Part shown: positions 13,501-23,400 of the stretch, one piece after another | Layout of the letters: each line of letters begins with the position of its first letter | How positions within the stretch are numbered: the stretch's first letter is position 1 | Source of the DNA: Anisus vortex | Lineage: Eukaryota; Mollusca; Gastropoda; Planorbidae | Assembly (NCBI GenBank): GCA_949126835.1 | Contig: OX421497.1 | Coordinates: forward strand, 8,769,920 to 8,833,919 | Length of the DNA: 64,000 nt | Direction of reading: 5' to 3' | Position numbers and translations under genes: made by a program | Notes under the pieces: generated by a model | Databases searched by the model: none | Told to the model about the DNA's origin: nothing | What the model saw: only the letters and a program-made list of their open reading frames with translations

Positions 13501-16500
13501 TTCCATGCCCGAATGCCACTCGGGAAGAAAGAGTACTTATATGCATTTGTTCTCGCATAAGGGATAAGGAAAGTGTTTTTGTCTTTATGTTTATCTGAGC
13601 TTTGCAACAGGTTGTTATTGATCTGCCATTAGTGTCATTCAACCATAAATACATAAATGTAGTTTTGATCAGGGGGTAGACATCTGCATAGAAGTTCAGA
13701 TAAAAGTGGAGAATCACTTAGATAGTGATAATTACTTAGTTGAGTTTAATTACATTAATTCATATATTAGAACATGATGTATGACTTTCATAAGCCTCTA
13801 TTGTGAAACAGAATAAGCCTAGTTTCTAAATGTGGCAAAGTAGTGATTTTATTAAATGAAATGGTTAGACAGGCTTACACTTGTTAGGAGTGAATAAATA
13901 TGTATGATGCACCAGCTACATCTATTTTCTTTTCATTTTAATTAGTTTTGTAGTAGTAGCTAGTAATTTTTCTGTTTTCTTTAGGGTTAGAGTTAAGAGT
14001 TAAAGTGACTAAGTAATGGGTTTCAGACAGAAGAGGCAAAGTGGCATACCGTATATACTCACGTATAAGTCGCACCGGTGTATAAGTCGCACCCCTAGTT
14101 TAAGATTTTTTTCCTTATATGTTGTCATTGACCCGCGCATAAGTCGCACCCCGACTTCCCGGGTTACACTGCCTTTTAATATCTTAAAATTGCATACCTT
14201 TTAAACATAAAAGTTACTAAATATTCACCCTAGTTTGGAAACTTTCCTTAAAAAATTGTTTTAATCGTGCATAAGGCAAACATAATCAAATAAGGCCATA
14301 TCGTAATAATTCTACATAACTCCAATCAACTATAGGGGTTATGTAGGAAACTTTATGACAGAGTAGTGATGTTTTTTGAACTTTTCAAAAACAGTGTCGG
14401 GTGTATTAGTCGCACCCCTACTTTTTGTCAAAATTTTCTGTAAAAAAAGTGTGACTTATACGCGAGTATATACGGTAGTTGGAAATTATGATTTCTTTAT
14501 TTATTTATTCAAAATTTAGCCTAATGTAAAGCCTAAGACTTTCTTTAATTATTATTTGGATATTTTATTACTTTGACTTTACTAACAAATCAGGCCTATT
14601 CAATTTGGTTAACATGGATATTATTTTATTAATGAAAAAAATATTATTAATAAGTTTGTTTAAGTTACTTGTACTACTAACTATGTTGTAAAGTAAAGTA
14701 AAATATCCCGTCGGACCAAATTGATACATAGGCTGCCATAGGGCCGGTGAAGCAGCGTTCACCAGTTTTGTGTGGCCAGCACCCGCACAGCTGCCTTTAA
14801 TTTACCCAACTAAGGTCAGGTACCCATCAGAATCAGAGCTGGGTAGACTCAGGGACACCCTCCAGACCCTGAAAAAAATCCTAGCCTGCAGCAGGATTCG
14901 AACCCAGGACCTTGGGTACACCAGCCGAACTGTGGCCCCAAGTGGAACTATGTTGTATTGAATTATTATATTATTTAAAATCATAATCAGTATGGCTCCT
15001 ATCTGTCTTGCAAGACAATGAATGCGCCCTTAAGATTCTAAATGTTAATGAGGGACAGCGCATGTTGTATGGCTGAACAGCCCAATCTCCTGTGTTGGTT
15101 TTGCCGCAGCACCTAAAGAGTGTACTCTATGGGGCTCATCACTGAGCCGTGATAATCAATTATGCAGTAATTATACTGTACTTCTATAATAAATAATATA
15201 ATTATAAATAGGTCTAATCATTATTTAGGCTAGGACTAATCAATTTTATCTATTGAGACTATTCATTTTATATGTCTTCAAAATGTCTTGTTGTCTTGTA
15301 CTGTTTTTGTAGGCTACTCTTGACTCACTCTTGAGTCTCTTGTTACAGTCTAAGCTAGACTCTGACTAGCCTAAGGCCTTTATCTAAGCCTTAGTCTGCT
15401 TAGTTTGCCTCGTATGTTAGTGTTGGTGTAGACTATGCTATTTTATAGTTATATTTATAATAATTTATAGATGGTAATACTTTGGTTCAGCTGCCTCACG
15501 AAAAGTAGGGTTCTAAAAAATTCCAACTGAAAATTTTTTCGCGTGGATCTATTGATAAGTGTCTTAGGAAAAGCGGCAGACTATTGAAAATGAAAAAAAA
15601 AAATTTGTTTCATCGAAAAAAAATTCATTTCAATTGTGTTTACCAAAGGCTTGTGACGTCACACAGCCATAAATAAAACACGATGCATGAATGAATTCTG
15701 CAGCGATTCCTATGACACTCATCAATAGGTCCTAATACGAAAATTTTCAGTCGGAATTTCTTAGAACCGATACCAAAAAGGGAAAAGGGGCAAAATAGCA
15801 CCAAATGAATACAAAAATAAAATTATTCTTACCGTATTTCATATGAAATAACACAAAAAGACACAAAATCCTATTGTTCTTTCTTCCCTACTAGTTGAGA
15901 CCACCTACTGTCTTGTTGCGCATGCGTGCCATGTGGTTTTCTAGATTACTACTTCCTGTCCCAAGATATGGCCAGGTTGGCCGATACTACTCATTAACAA
16001 ATACTTAGAAAGCTTAGAAACTAACCGATAGTAATCATTAACAAATACTTAGAAAGCTTAGAAACTAACCGATAATAATGATTAACAAATACTTAGAAAG
16101 CTTAGAAACTAACAGATAGTAATCATTAACAAATACTTAGAAAGCTTAGAAACTAACCGATAGTGGGGAAAAATCTGGTCCAGGAAGCGCGTGGTACATG
16201 GAGTGTGTGCGTTTGATATTATAGTATAGGGATAAAAGAAAAAATAAATAAAAATAAACAAATCAAAGGGACGTAACAAAATTTAACACAAAAAGCTCAA
16301 GGGAAGTAACAATTTTAAATAAAACATGCAAAATTACCAAATTTTCAACATTAAATAAAAATCACACAAAGGGAACCGCTCAATGAAACCTAGATTGTTG
16401 TATTCAGGACAAAAAGATCTTTAAATTGATATATGGCACTTAGAAAAACTCCGTGAGGCAGTTAAACCAAAGTATAGCCTAAATAATATATACTCTAACA

Positions 16501-16831
16501 CTTATATAAATAAATTAATCCTTAGCCTTATATTGAAACTTACTCTTAAACTTAAACTCTTCTTTATCTAAGACGTCTCAAGTATGCAAAAGTCTAACTC
16601 ACTCTAAAGTAGTCTTACTAATTTTAGTAAGTTACTAAGACTATAAGACGTCTAAGACTCTTGACTCTCTCTTACAGTCTTACTCTAGTCTTAGTACTCC
16701 TACCGACACTGACTTAGTGACACTAGTCACTAGGCCTACCGTTGAGTACGGTCCTCTTTTGAATCTTTTCTTACCTGCTGTGATTTCAAGAATTCATTCA
16801 ACTGATTTGAGGCTTTGTCTCTATTAGCCAT
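4537..16831 (-). CDS. CAT: Catalase, 12 exons, 505 aa, complete
   Basis: Haem catalase, 2 H2O2 to O2 + 2 H2O, probably peroxisomal. Coding exons in transcript order: 16831-16775, 13041-12870, 11868-11758, 11393-11263, 10274-10224, 9727-9548, 8650-8459, 8249-8097, 7301-7163, 6194-6043, 5913-5755, 4557-4537. All junctions are GT-AG, all phases match, and the sum is 1518 nt including stop. Seen in the protein: active-site block [15 protein letters not shown] with catalytic His72; distal Asn in VGNNTPIFF (about 145-146); [25 protein letters not shown]; and the haem-ligand signature [14 protein letters not shown] with Tyr355. Residues matching the NADPH site of mammalian catalase (the His and Phe of THQVAF, Ser and Arg of SDRG, Trp-Pro-His) are kept. 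The C-terminus is EKAANL, whose ANL is a PTS1-like signal. Length is close to the usual 500-530 aa. The start ATG opens MANRDKAS, like other animal catalases. The neighbour upstream is a divergent GMC oxidoreductase. Confidence 0.97.
4745..5035 (-). mobile_element. tRNA-derived SINE (family A), diverged, in catalase intron 11
   Basis: Antisense copy: the tRNA-like head lies on the right near 5030, then a GACACCCTCCAGAC segment and a tail with GGCCACAGCATAC. It matches the better copies at 14697-14945 and 35225-35475 but is strongly decayed and interrupted by a poly-C run. Confidence 0.65.
5040..5245 (-). mobile_element. tRNA-derived SINE (family B), in catalase intron 11
   Basis: On the minus strand the head reads AAGCCGGTTGGTCCAGTGG then TTAGTTCACCAGACTGTC, like a tRNA A box region, and the tail holds CCACCCTGCAGGAG and AGCTATATAAATAATAAT with an (AAT)n end. 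Related pieces lie at 39500-39645 and inside both 1-kb hAT elements. Confidence 0.65.
7795..7995 (-). mobile_element. SINE family A copy in catalase intron 8
   Basis: Contains GGCCGGTGAAGCAGC, GGCCAGCACACCC and GGACACCTTCCAGAC, ending with GTCGCTCGGCCGCCG, the antisense of the tRNA-like head. About 200 bp. Confidence 0.75.
10296..10562. repeat. 43-bp minisatellite, about 6 units, in catalase intron 4
   Basis: Near-identical units of AACACTTAATCAACTTAATA plus CTTAACATGTAAAATTACAT and TTC. It starts about 22 bases past exon 5 on the intron side, so it lies right beside the splice acceptor. Confidence 0.95.
10760..10930 (-). mobile_element. SINE family A copy, decayed, in catalase intron 4
   Basis: Keeps CCAGTGAAGCAGCATTTAC, GGCCATTGTATACAAGGG and CAGCCACCTTTACTTTC of the family core. 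The tRNA-like head is hard to recognise. Confidence 0.55.
13390..13625 (-). pseudogene. LINE 3' end fragment in catalase intron 1
   Basis: On the minus strand it translates to a stretch like [14 protein letters not shown], the typical C-terminal motif of LINE ORF2 proteins, followed by a 3' UTR with TTGCATTTTTATTAATG antisense and a (TAAGA)-like tail near 13375-13390. This is the best preserved copy of the family here. Confidence 0.7.
14047..14477. mobile_element. MITE with TACCGTATATACTC ends, copy 1, in catalase intron 1
   Basis: Starts TACCGTATATACTCACGTAT and ends ACTTATACGCGAGTATATACGGTA, an inverted terminal repeat. The motif TATAAGTCGCAC recurs near both ends, four or more times. A second copy lies in the opposite orientation at 33013-33396. 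No coding capacity. Confidence 0.85.
14697..14945 (-). mobile_element. SINE family A copy in catalase intron 1
   Basis: Well preserved antisense copy. Left end AAGTAAAGTAAAATATCCCG with GGACCAAATTGATAC; middle GGTGAAGCAGCGTTCACC and GCTGGGTAGACTCAGGGAC; right end GGATTCGAACCCAGGACC, the complement of a tRNA B box. Confidence 0.85.
15509..15768. mobile_element. Inner palindromic unit, 260 bp
   Basis: GGTTCTAAAAAATTCCAACT at 15509 pairs with GGTTCTAAGAAATTCCGACT read from 15768 on the other strand. Pairing resumes further in (TCTATTGATAAGTGTC against TCATCAATAGG). It could be a MITE nested in the larger element or that element's own second repeat. Confidence 0.65.
15986..16160. repeat. 44-bp minisatellite, about 4 units
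   Basis: Units of CATTAACAAATACTTAGAAA plus GCTTAGAAACTAACCGATAGTAAT, nearly identical, in catalase intron 1. Confidence 0.92.
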
Positions 16832-17610
16832 TGCACTCCTCTTGCGAATGAACTTTTTAAAACAATGTTAGTTTAATGATTAATGCACTAACAATAATAT
16901 CTTTTTTTAGATGTCTAGAAAATGTCAGTTTGGACAATTCTAGCATAAACGCAGTTCTCATATGACCAGAAAACTTCGTTCATAGTCCAAATTTAGTAAA
17001 GAAGCTAGAGTAGTCGGACTTTGTTTTCATTGAGCAGTTGGTAGTTGGTTGTTAAAAGTCAAGGATTCTAAAATATTAAGTTAAATGGCTATAAAGAATT
17101 TTGTAGCTAAAATAATTGACTCTTAGGCTTAGGCCTAATTACTAATTACAATCCCCATAATATAATTTACTCATGTAAAAATTTCTCTTTCTGTCAGAAA
17201 ATTTTTGGTAAAACCTATATAGTCTACTTATGACTTATATCAGTTAGTCTTATCTTATTTATATTAATTTTAGGCTATTTTTATAATAAAATTATTGGCC
17301 CTATCCTATATTATTCTACATAGCGACCTAATGTTCGACTTTTATTATTATTAAATGCATTATAACTAAAGTATCACAATAATTTTGTAGTCTATATTTC
17401 TTGGCTAGAATGTAATTTAAATAAGTAAAACTATATATATAACACCTGTTTTTTTTTTTTAAATCTATCAATAAAGAATAAAGTTTAATAAAGGATGCGA
17501 GGGTGCCGATGCGAGTGCATATGATATGTTGCTTGATTGTAGGCCCAATATTCCTATATATTGATATAATAATAGGCCTAATTATAATCACACTTATAGG
17601 TGATAACTTA

Positions 17611-18056
17611 TCTATATATATAAAAAGACAGTGTTAAGCCCCGCGAGGATCCCCATTGGTCAATTTGAAAACACGTGTGTCACTGATCTATCTAGGCCTA
17701 GCCCAATATACCGTCTAATAATTTTTCACATCGGACATGTGTCTTCGATAGCTCAGTGGTAAACGTAGTGGACTGCTATACGGGCGACCAGGGTTCGATT
17801 CTCCAGTTAGACTATCCTTTTTTTTCGACAATTAATTTTTCAAACTTTTAAAAACAAAAGACATTGTAAATCTATAGGCAATAGGCCTATAGATTTTGTT
17901 AAATAAAAATATTTGACTATTTTTTTTACCCTATTACAATATTTATTTACTTTCCTAAAAGTATTCAGTAAGTGTAGTTTATAGCCTACATTTGTTATCT
18001 GCACCCCAGACAGTCCTTTTTTTTTTCACCCGGGCAACGCCGGGCAATGTAGCTTG
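17611..18056 (+). mobile_element. Helitron-like non-autonomous element, copy 1
   Basis: Begins A|TCTATATATATAAAAAGA and ends with a GC hairpin CCCGGGCAACGCCGGG about 10 bases before AGCTTG|T. This matches the Helitron pattern (5' TC, 3' hairpin, insertion between A and T), although the last four bases are CTTG and not CTAG. A tRNA-like segment lies inside at 17741-17815. Two relatives are at 31511-31807 and about 51735-52342. Confidence 0.75.
17741..17815 (+). repeat. tRNA-like segment inside Helitron-like element
   Basis: GATAGCTCAGTGGTAAACG resembles an A box and GGTTCGATTCTCC a B box. The acceptor stem does not pair, so this is not a working tRNA gene. Confidence 0.6.
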
Positions 18057-19968
18057 TTGTTAATAATATTATTTTGGCAATAGGCTCGGTGTTTTTTTTA
18101 ATCAAGTGCCCCCGTGTCGTATTTATCTGTCCCTGTCCTATAAATAAAAAAGTTACAAAAGTCAAAAGGATTAGATTGGGGAGGGGTGGGTTTATTAAAT
18201 ATATATAAGTAAACGGGTGATCCATTCATTGAGACGGTTCATTTTTGTACTCTCATGTAGCGGCGAACCACTTTATTTATCGCTTTGTAAGATGCTGTCG
18301 AATCAAGTCTGAGTCGAACCTTGTAATTGTAATCTGCTTTGATTCAACAACCTTTGAGCCATTATCTGTATACTATATTGTATAGTCAAGTGATTTAAAA
18401 ACTTGCAGCTATTGCCACAATTTTCGTTCATAGTTAAGTACGCTTACGCTAAGAAGTGGGCGAGTGTCCATCGGCATCGGACTCGGTTGTTATGACACTT
18501 GTGTTTAGTTGTTTAATTAAGGTAATTGTTCATGCTACGCCATACCCCATACTGTTTTAGTGTTTGTTTCTTGATCTTGGTGGGCGCTTATACCTTTTCA
18601 TTCTAAGTTTCAAGTAATCAGACATGACATGTATGAGTATGAATAGTATGATGTAGTCATGATGTAGACATGAATTTCATGATTACATAGAATTCATTGA
18701 ATATTGAATAGCCTAACTGTTAGGCCCTAACATTTACAGTTTATTTTATTTAGAATTCAGACCTCTGCCCCTGGTCCTATGCCTAAGCCTAGTACTATAG
18801 TACTAGTTACACTAGTACTATAGACTTTAGTACTAGTATGATTATATAAACCTAAATGATAGTAAATGATTATATATGCGGCTATGCCTATTAGTTAGGC
18901 CCCTAACTTGTATTAAGTACCGGTATTTAGTATTTAAGGCTATACTATTAATTATTAGTAACTATTACTAACTTATAATTTATTTTGCATTGCTTACTCA
19001 ACTTACTGACTGAGGCTTATGACTTAGACTTAGGGCTAGGGCCTACTCAAGTTAATCGCTTATTAAAAATACAAGTTACAAGTAGTTTGAAGTAGGCCTA
19101 AACAAAAAATAATATAATTATTGGCCTATGGGTGCCTATGGCCCTATGGCCTATAGCCTAATTATAATATTTAAAGCCCAAGTGAAGAGCTTTTTATCAA
19201 AATTGTATTCAGTAGGCCTAGGCTATCTGAATGTTAATCAAATCATTTATTATCATAGGCCTATCTATATATACAAAATAAAAAAGATAACTTTTAAGGA
19301 ATTTGTTCACTATTTGCACTTAAATGTGTGTGTTTTTTACGTAGGAAAAATCCAAATCTCGTAACCATTTGAGATGTTTAATTTCCGGCAACAGAGAAAT
19401 GATTTTGACTAGGAAAAATGAATATATTGTCACGTGTTTTGAATCTATTGCCACATCAGCCACATGTTTTGAATCTTTTCCCAGTTCTTATTTTTAACAA
19501 AATGGTTAAATAAGGATTTAGGGCATCGTGTTTAGTTTGTTTATTTCTTTCTCAAACGTCACTTGTCACTTCCGTATATGGCTATTCCAAACCTCATCCA
19601 TTTAATAAAACTTATTGTCTTAGTAAGTAGGCCTAGGCCAACTACCCAGCAGGCACACCACTTGGAAAAAACATTCCCTGTCCATACGACATGGTGTACC
19701 CCTAATAAAAAGCCTGGCAAAGTTAAGCTTGGTTTTCAATTTTAATGATATTTTTTACAGAACAGTTCAACATGGACTGAGCTACCGATTCATAGTCTTT
19801 TATAATGAAATCAGTATGCTATAATTTATGGTTTATGACATTCTTGATTATTAAAGTATTAAAGTCTTGTTGAATTCACATTCAGGTAAGACTCAAATAT
19901 AATATTTTAACCTTTTGACCTGTTACTGAAGGTTGTTCAGCTTGTATGACAGTATTGGCAGTATTTAC

Positions 19969-20096
19969 CAGGGCTGTAAAGTCGGAGTCGAAGATTCGGA
20001 GGAAATTTGGGTAGTCGGAGTTGGAGTCTGAAGTACAAAAAAACTGAGGAGTCAGAGTTGGAGTTGGAACATTTATCTACCGACTCCACAGCCCTG
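19969..20096. mobile_element. hAT-type MITE, 128 bp, with 8-bp target duplication
   Basis: Termini CAGGGCTGTAAAGTCGG and CCGACTCCACAGCCCTG. The flanks are identical 8-mers GTATTTAC (19961-19968 and 20097-20104). The inside is a GGAGTCGGAGTTGGAGTC-like repeat. It lies 390 bp upstream of the GMC start codon. Confidence 0.92.
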
Positions 20097-20485
20097 GTAT
20101 TTACAGTTATGATATTATGGGTAGCCTACATGACATTATTTATTTGGGAAAGTAGAGAGTTAAAGGGGGCTGTCCACTCATTCCCTTTTGTATGCTGTGG
20201 CCATTTATATTGGTGATCACAGCTTCACTAGCCCTATGCCCCATGGATAAGCATGGCTGGAAAGGGATAACTTTTCAGGTATTATAGAAAAGATTTTACA
20301 TGACAGCACATGCTTTTCTAATGTTCTACTGGTTGTAGCTCGTCTAATACAATGAGTGAAAATGGATGCTTTTTTGTTTCCTTTTTGTTCTTGCATTTTG
20401 TATTTATGCAACTGTAATAAAATATCTAACAAAAGTATTATTTCCTCAATCATTTCTAGACAATTAGCATATTTTCCAAAGAAGT

Positions 20486-23400
20486 ATGGGTCCCTGGTCG
20501 TACATGCTGCTATCTTCTGGCCTAATCATTACAGTAGGTATATTCATTCAAAGAAAGATTAATGAACCTCCTAAATTGCCAACAAAAGTGGATCAGGAAT
20601 ATGACTACATCATTGGTAAATATATTTTCTGGTAATATTTATGTCACAACTATGAATGTTAATGTATGTATATTCTCCAAAACAGATAATCGTCTTTTGA
20701 GATCTAATTTTAATCATATCATCTTTTTTTTTCCTTTATAAAAATATACCAAAATTGTGATAGAAGGAAACTCCTCCACCCCTTAAACCCTTAAATGCCA
20801 AAATGTCATTGTTGTATATATCAGAGATAACATTCAGAACATTGTTTTCATCAAAGTTCAAACATAGACTATATAGATATATTCAGGTTTAAATAAAAGA
20901 GAAAACATTCAGAACATTGTTTTCATCAAAGTTCATGCATAGACTATATAGATATATTCAGGTTTAAATAAAAGAGAAAACATTCAGAACATTGTTTTCA
21001 TCAAAGTTCAAGCATAGACTATATAGATATATTCAGGTTTAAATAAAAGAGAAAACATTCAGAACATTGTTTTCATCAAAGTTCAAGCATAGACTATATA
21101 GATATATTCAGGACACTGAATACTAGGGACACTGTGGCAGATGACAGTGACTGTTTGCTTGGCTGGCATACTGAAGGTTCTGGGCATGAATCCTGGTGAA
21201 GGCTAGAATGGGTTCTTGGGTTCCTGAGTCTACCCAGCTCTGATGGGAACCTGACATTCGTTGGGGTAGAGTAAAGACGGCTTGGCATTGTGCACAATGC
21301 CCTATTCACAGAAACTGGTGAACGTGGCTACACTGACTCTATGATCAATTTGGTCCAAAGGGGTACTTTACACATGTATTTAAATTGTAAATGATAACAA
21401 AAAAAGGCCATTAGATTTAAAATCATAATTGTGGAAACAAAACTAATGTACACACTCATAAATTGTTAGTTCTTCAAGTAAATTCAGTAAAAATTTTGTT
21501 TCTTATGCAATTGAGTTATTTCTTTTTTGGGTATACATATTTTTGATGTTCAAACTTTCACTTACTTTTTGTCAATTACCTGTAAGTTGGTGGCGGTTCA
21601 GCTGGCTGTGTTATGGCCAACAGATTGTCAGAAGACCCTACCAAGAAGGTTTTGCTGCTAGAGGCTGGCCCGGACGACAGAGACCATCCTTTTATTTCTG
21701 TTCCCATCCGTGCCATGGATTCTGTTGACACGGATATAGACTGGGCTTACCGCACCGTGCCCCAGAAAAATGCCCTAAAGGCTTTCCAAGAACAGGTAAG
21801 ATCTAAAGGTGTAATTTAGTAAAGGTGTAATTGAGTAATCTAAGACTAGCAAAAATTTGTGTTCCGGCGGTCACGACATCTATGAAATAGTCTTTTGACC
21901 CCCAGGTTGGGAACAGATGCTCTAGTCCCAGTTGCAAATCCTGGTTGTTTTTTGTCTCGTTTGGAACCTCATTCCTTCAGAATGTCGTTAAGGCACTACC
22001 AACTAGACTGCTGTGACTTAATCTTGCAGGGGTCCCTTAACAACATAGGGGGCTTCACCATACCTCTCCAGCTTACTCAGTCCTAGGCAGCTCCCCCTCA
22101 GTTGGGTACATTCTTTGCCGACACCCGACCGACCCCAAGTCTGCTTTGTTCTGCCTACTTGATTCCAGTCTAATTCTTGTCTGGCCACATTATCTTCTCA
22201 TCTTTTCAAGGTTTGTCCAATCCATCCACCACTTGCATCTTTTTCATCTCTTTTCCAAATGAATTTTGTCTGGTTTCATTACACAGGTTGTCTTATATGG
22301 CCATATAATTGAGCCCATTGTATTTGAAAGTAATGTTTATTGTTAGATTTAAAGTTTCAATATTGTGTCAGCAACAGAAAATATGTCCACTTCACTTATC
22401 TATATAAATAAAATAATTAAAATACTAATTATTAGATAAAGTTAGAGAATTAATTTTTTAAAACAGGTAATAACTTCTAGCGACATCTCGGAAAATAAAT
22501 AGTTAGAATAAATTATCTTTTAAATGATCAACTTCCAGTTAACTTCACTTTCAGCAGCATAGTTACAATTCTTTGCTTAAACCAAGAGAGGTAACCTTTT
22601 ATTTTTATTGCTTGATTGTAGAGAGGACGATGGCATAGAGGCAGAATTCTTGGAGGCACTTCCAACTTAAATGATATGATATACGCAAGAGGTTTCCCTA
22701 AAGACTATGACAAATGGGAAGCCGACGGAGCCCGCCATTGGGCTTTCAAGGATGTTCTTCCTTATTTTTTAAAGTCTGAAGACAACGAGAATGCAGACTT
22801 TGTAAAGACAGGTGATACAAATGTTATGATAGAATTTTTAAGATATGCATTTTGTTTTGTTTTATTTAGCCAACAAATTATTGAAGTGGGTTTTCACTCT
22901 GAATGTATTGGACACAGTGTTCTTCGGGTAATGTGTTAGATTGTGATGTGAAGTTCTTGGGTTTAAATCCAGGCATAAATGATTCTGAAGAGTCTACTCG
23001 TCCCTTGTGGGTGTCTAGCATTCGTTTGGGGGAATTACATGTGGTTGAACACAAGATCCTTTGAATGGCATTGTCCTGAAATGATGCAGGCAACTTCACT
23101 CCATTTATCCATAACGACTTATCTTAGAAAACCATAAACAAAATGCAAGACTAGGCTATGCCATGGAAAAGCGTATGATGCAGTAATCTTCTGTATAGAA
23201 GGAGCGTCTGTAACATAAGATAAGATATAATGTAAGATGTAAGATAAGATAAAACCTAGATTTAAGGGTCAATCCCTAATGGTGATGGAAGTAAAAAATT
23301 AAAATACCCTTTTGACCAAACTGATTATAGGGCTGGTTAAGCGTTCACCAGTTTCTGTGGCCACAGCATACGAGGGGATGTGTGGCTATCACAATGCCCA

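Larger units (their letters stand above)
15477..16475. mobile_element. About 1-kb inverted-repeat element in catalase intron 1
   Basis: Ends match as an inverted repeat: ATACTTTGGTTCAGCTGCCT at 15477 against the complement of the sequence ending at 16475 (22 of 24 bases). Inside lie a second inverted-repeat unit (15509-15768) and a 44-bp tandem array (15986-16160). No coding capacity. The transposon class is unclear because no target duplication is evident. Confidence 0.7.
16832..20485. promoter_or_regulatory. Divergent intergenic region between catalase and GMC oxidoreductase
   Basis: These 3.65 kb separate the two start codons and must hold both 5' UTRs and promoters, or a shared one. I see no clear TATA box or CpG island. 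The sequence is AT-rich and contains a Helitron-like element (17611-18056), a stretch rich in TAGGCCTA-like words (about 18580-19270) and a hAT-type MITE (19969-20096). No further coding sequence is supported. A non-coding 5' exon for either gene cannot be excluded. Confidence 0.5.

Noticed and set aside
17741..17815. Possible tRNA gene
   Set aside because: A and B boxes are present but the acceptor stem does not pair and the piece sits inside a repeated mobile element.
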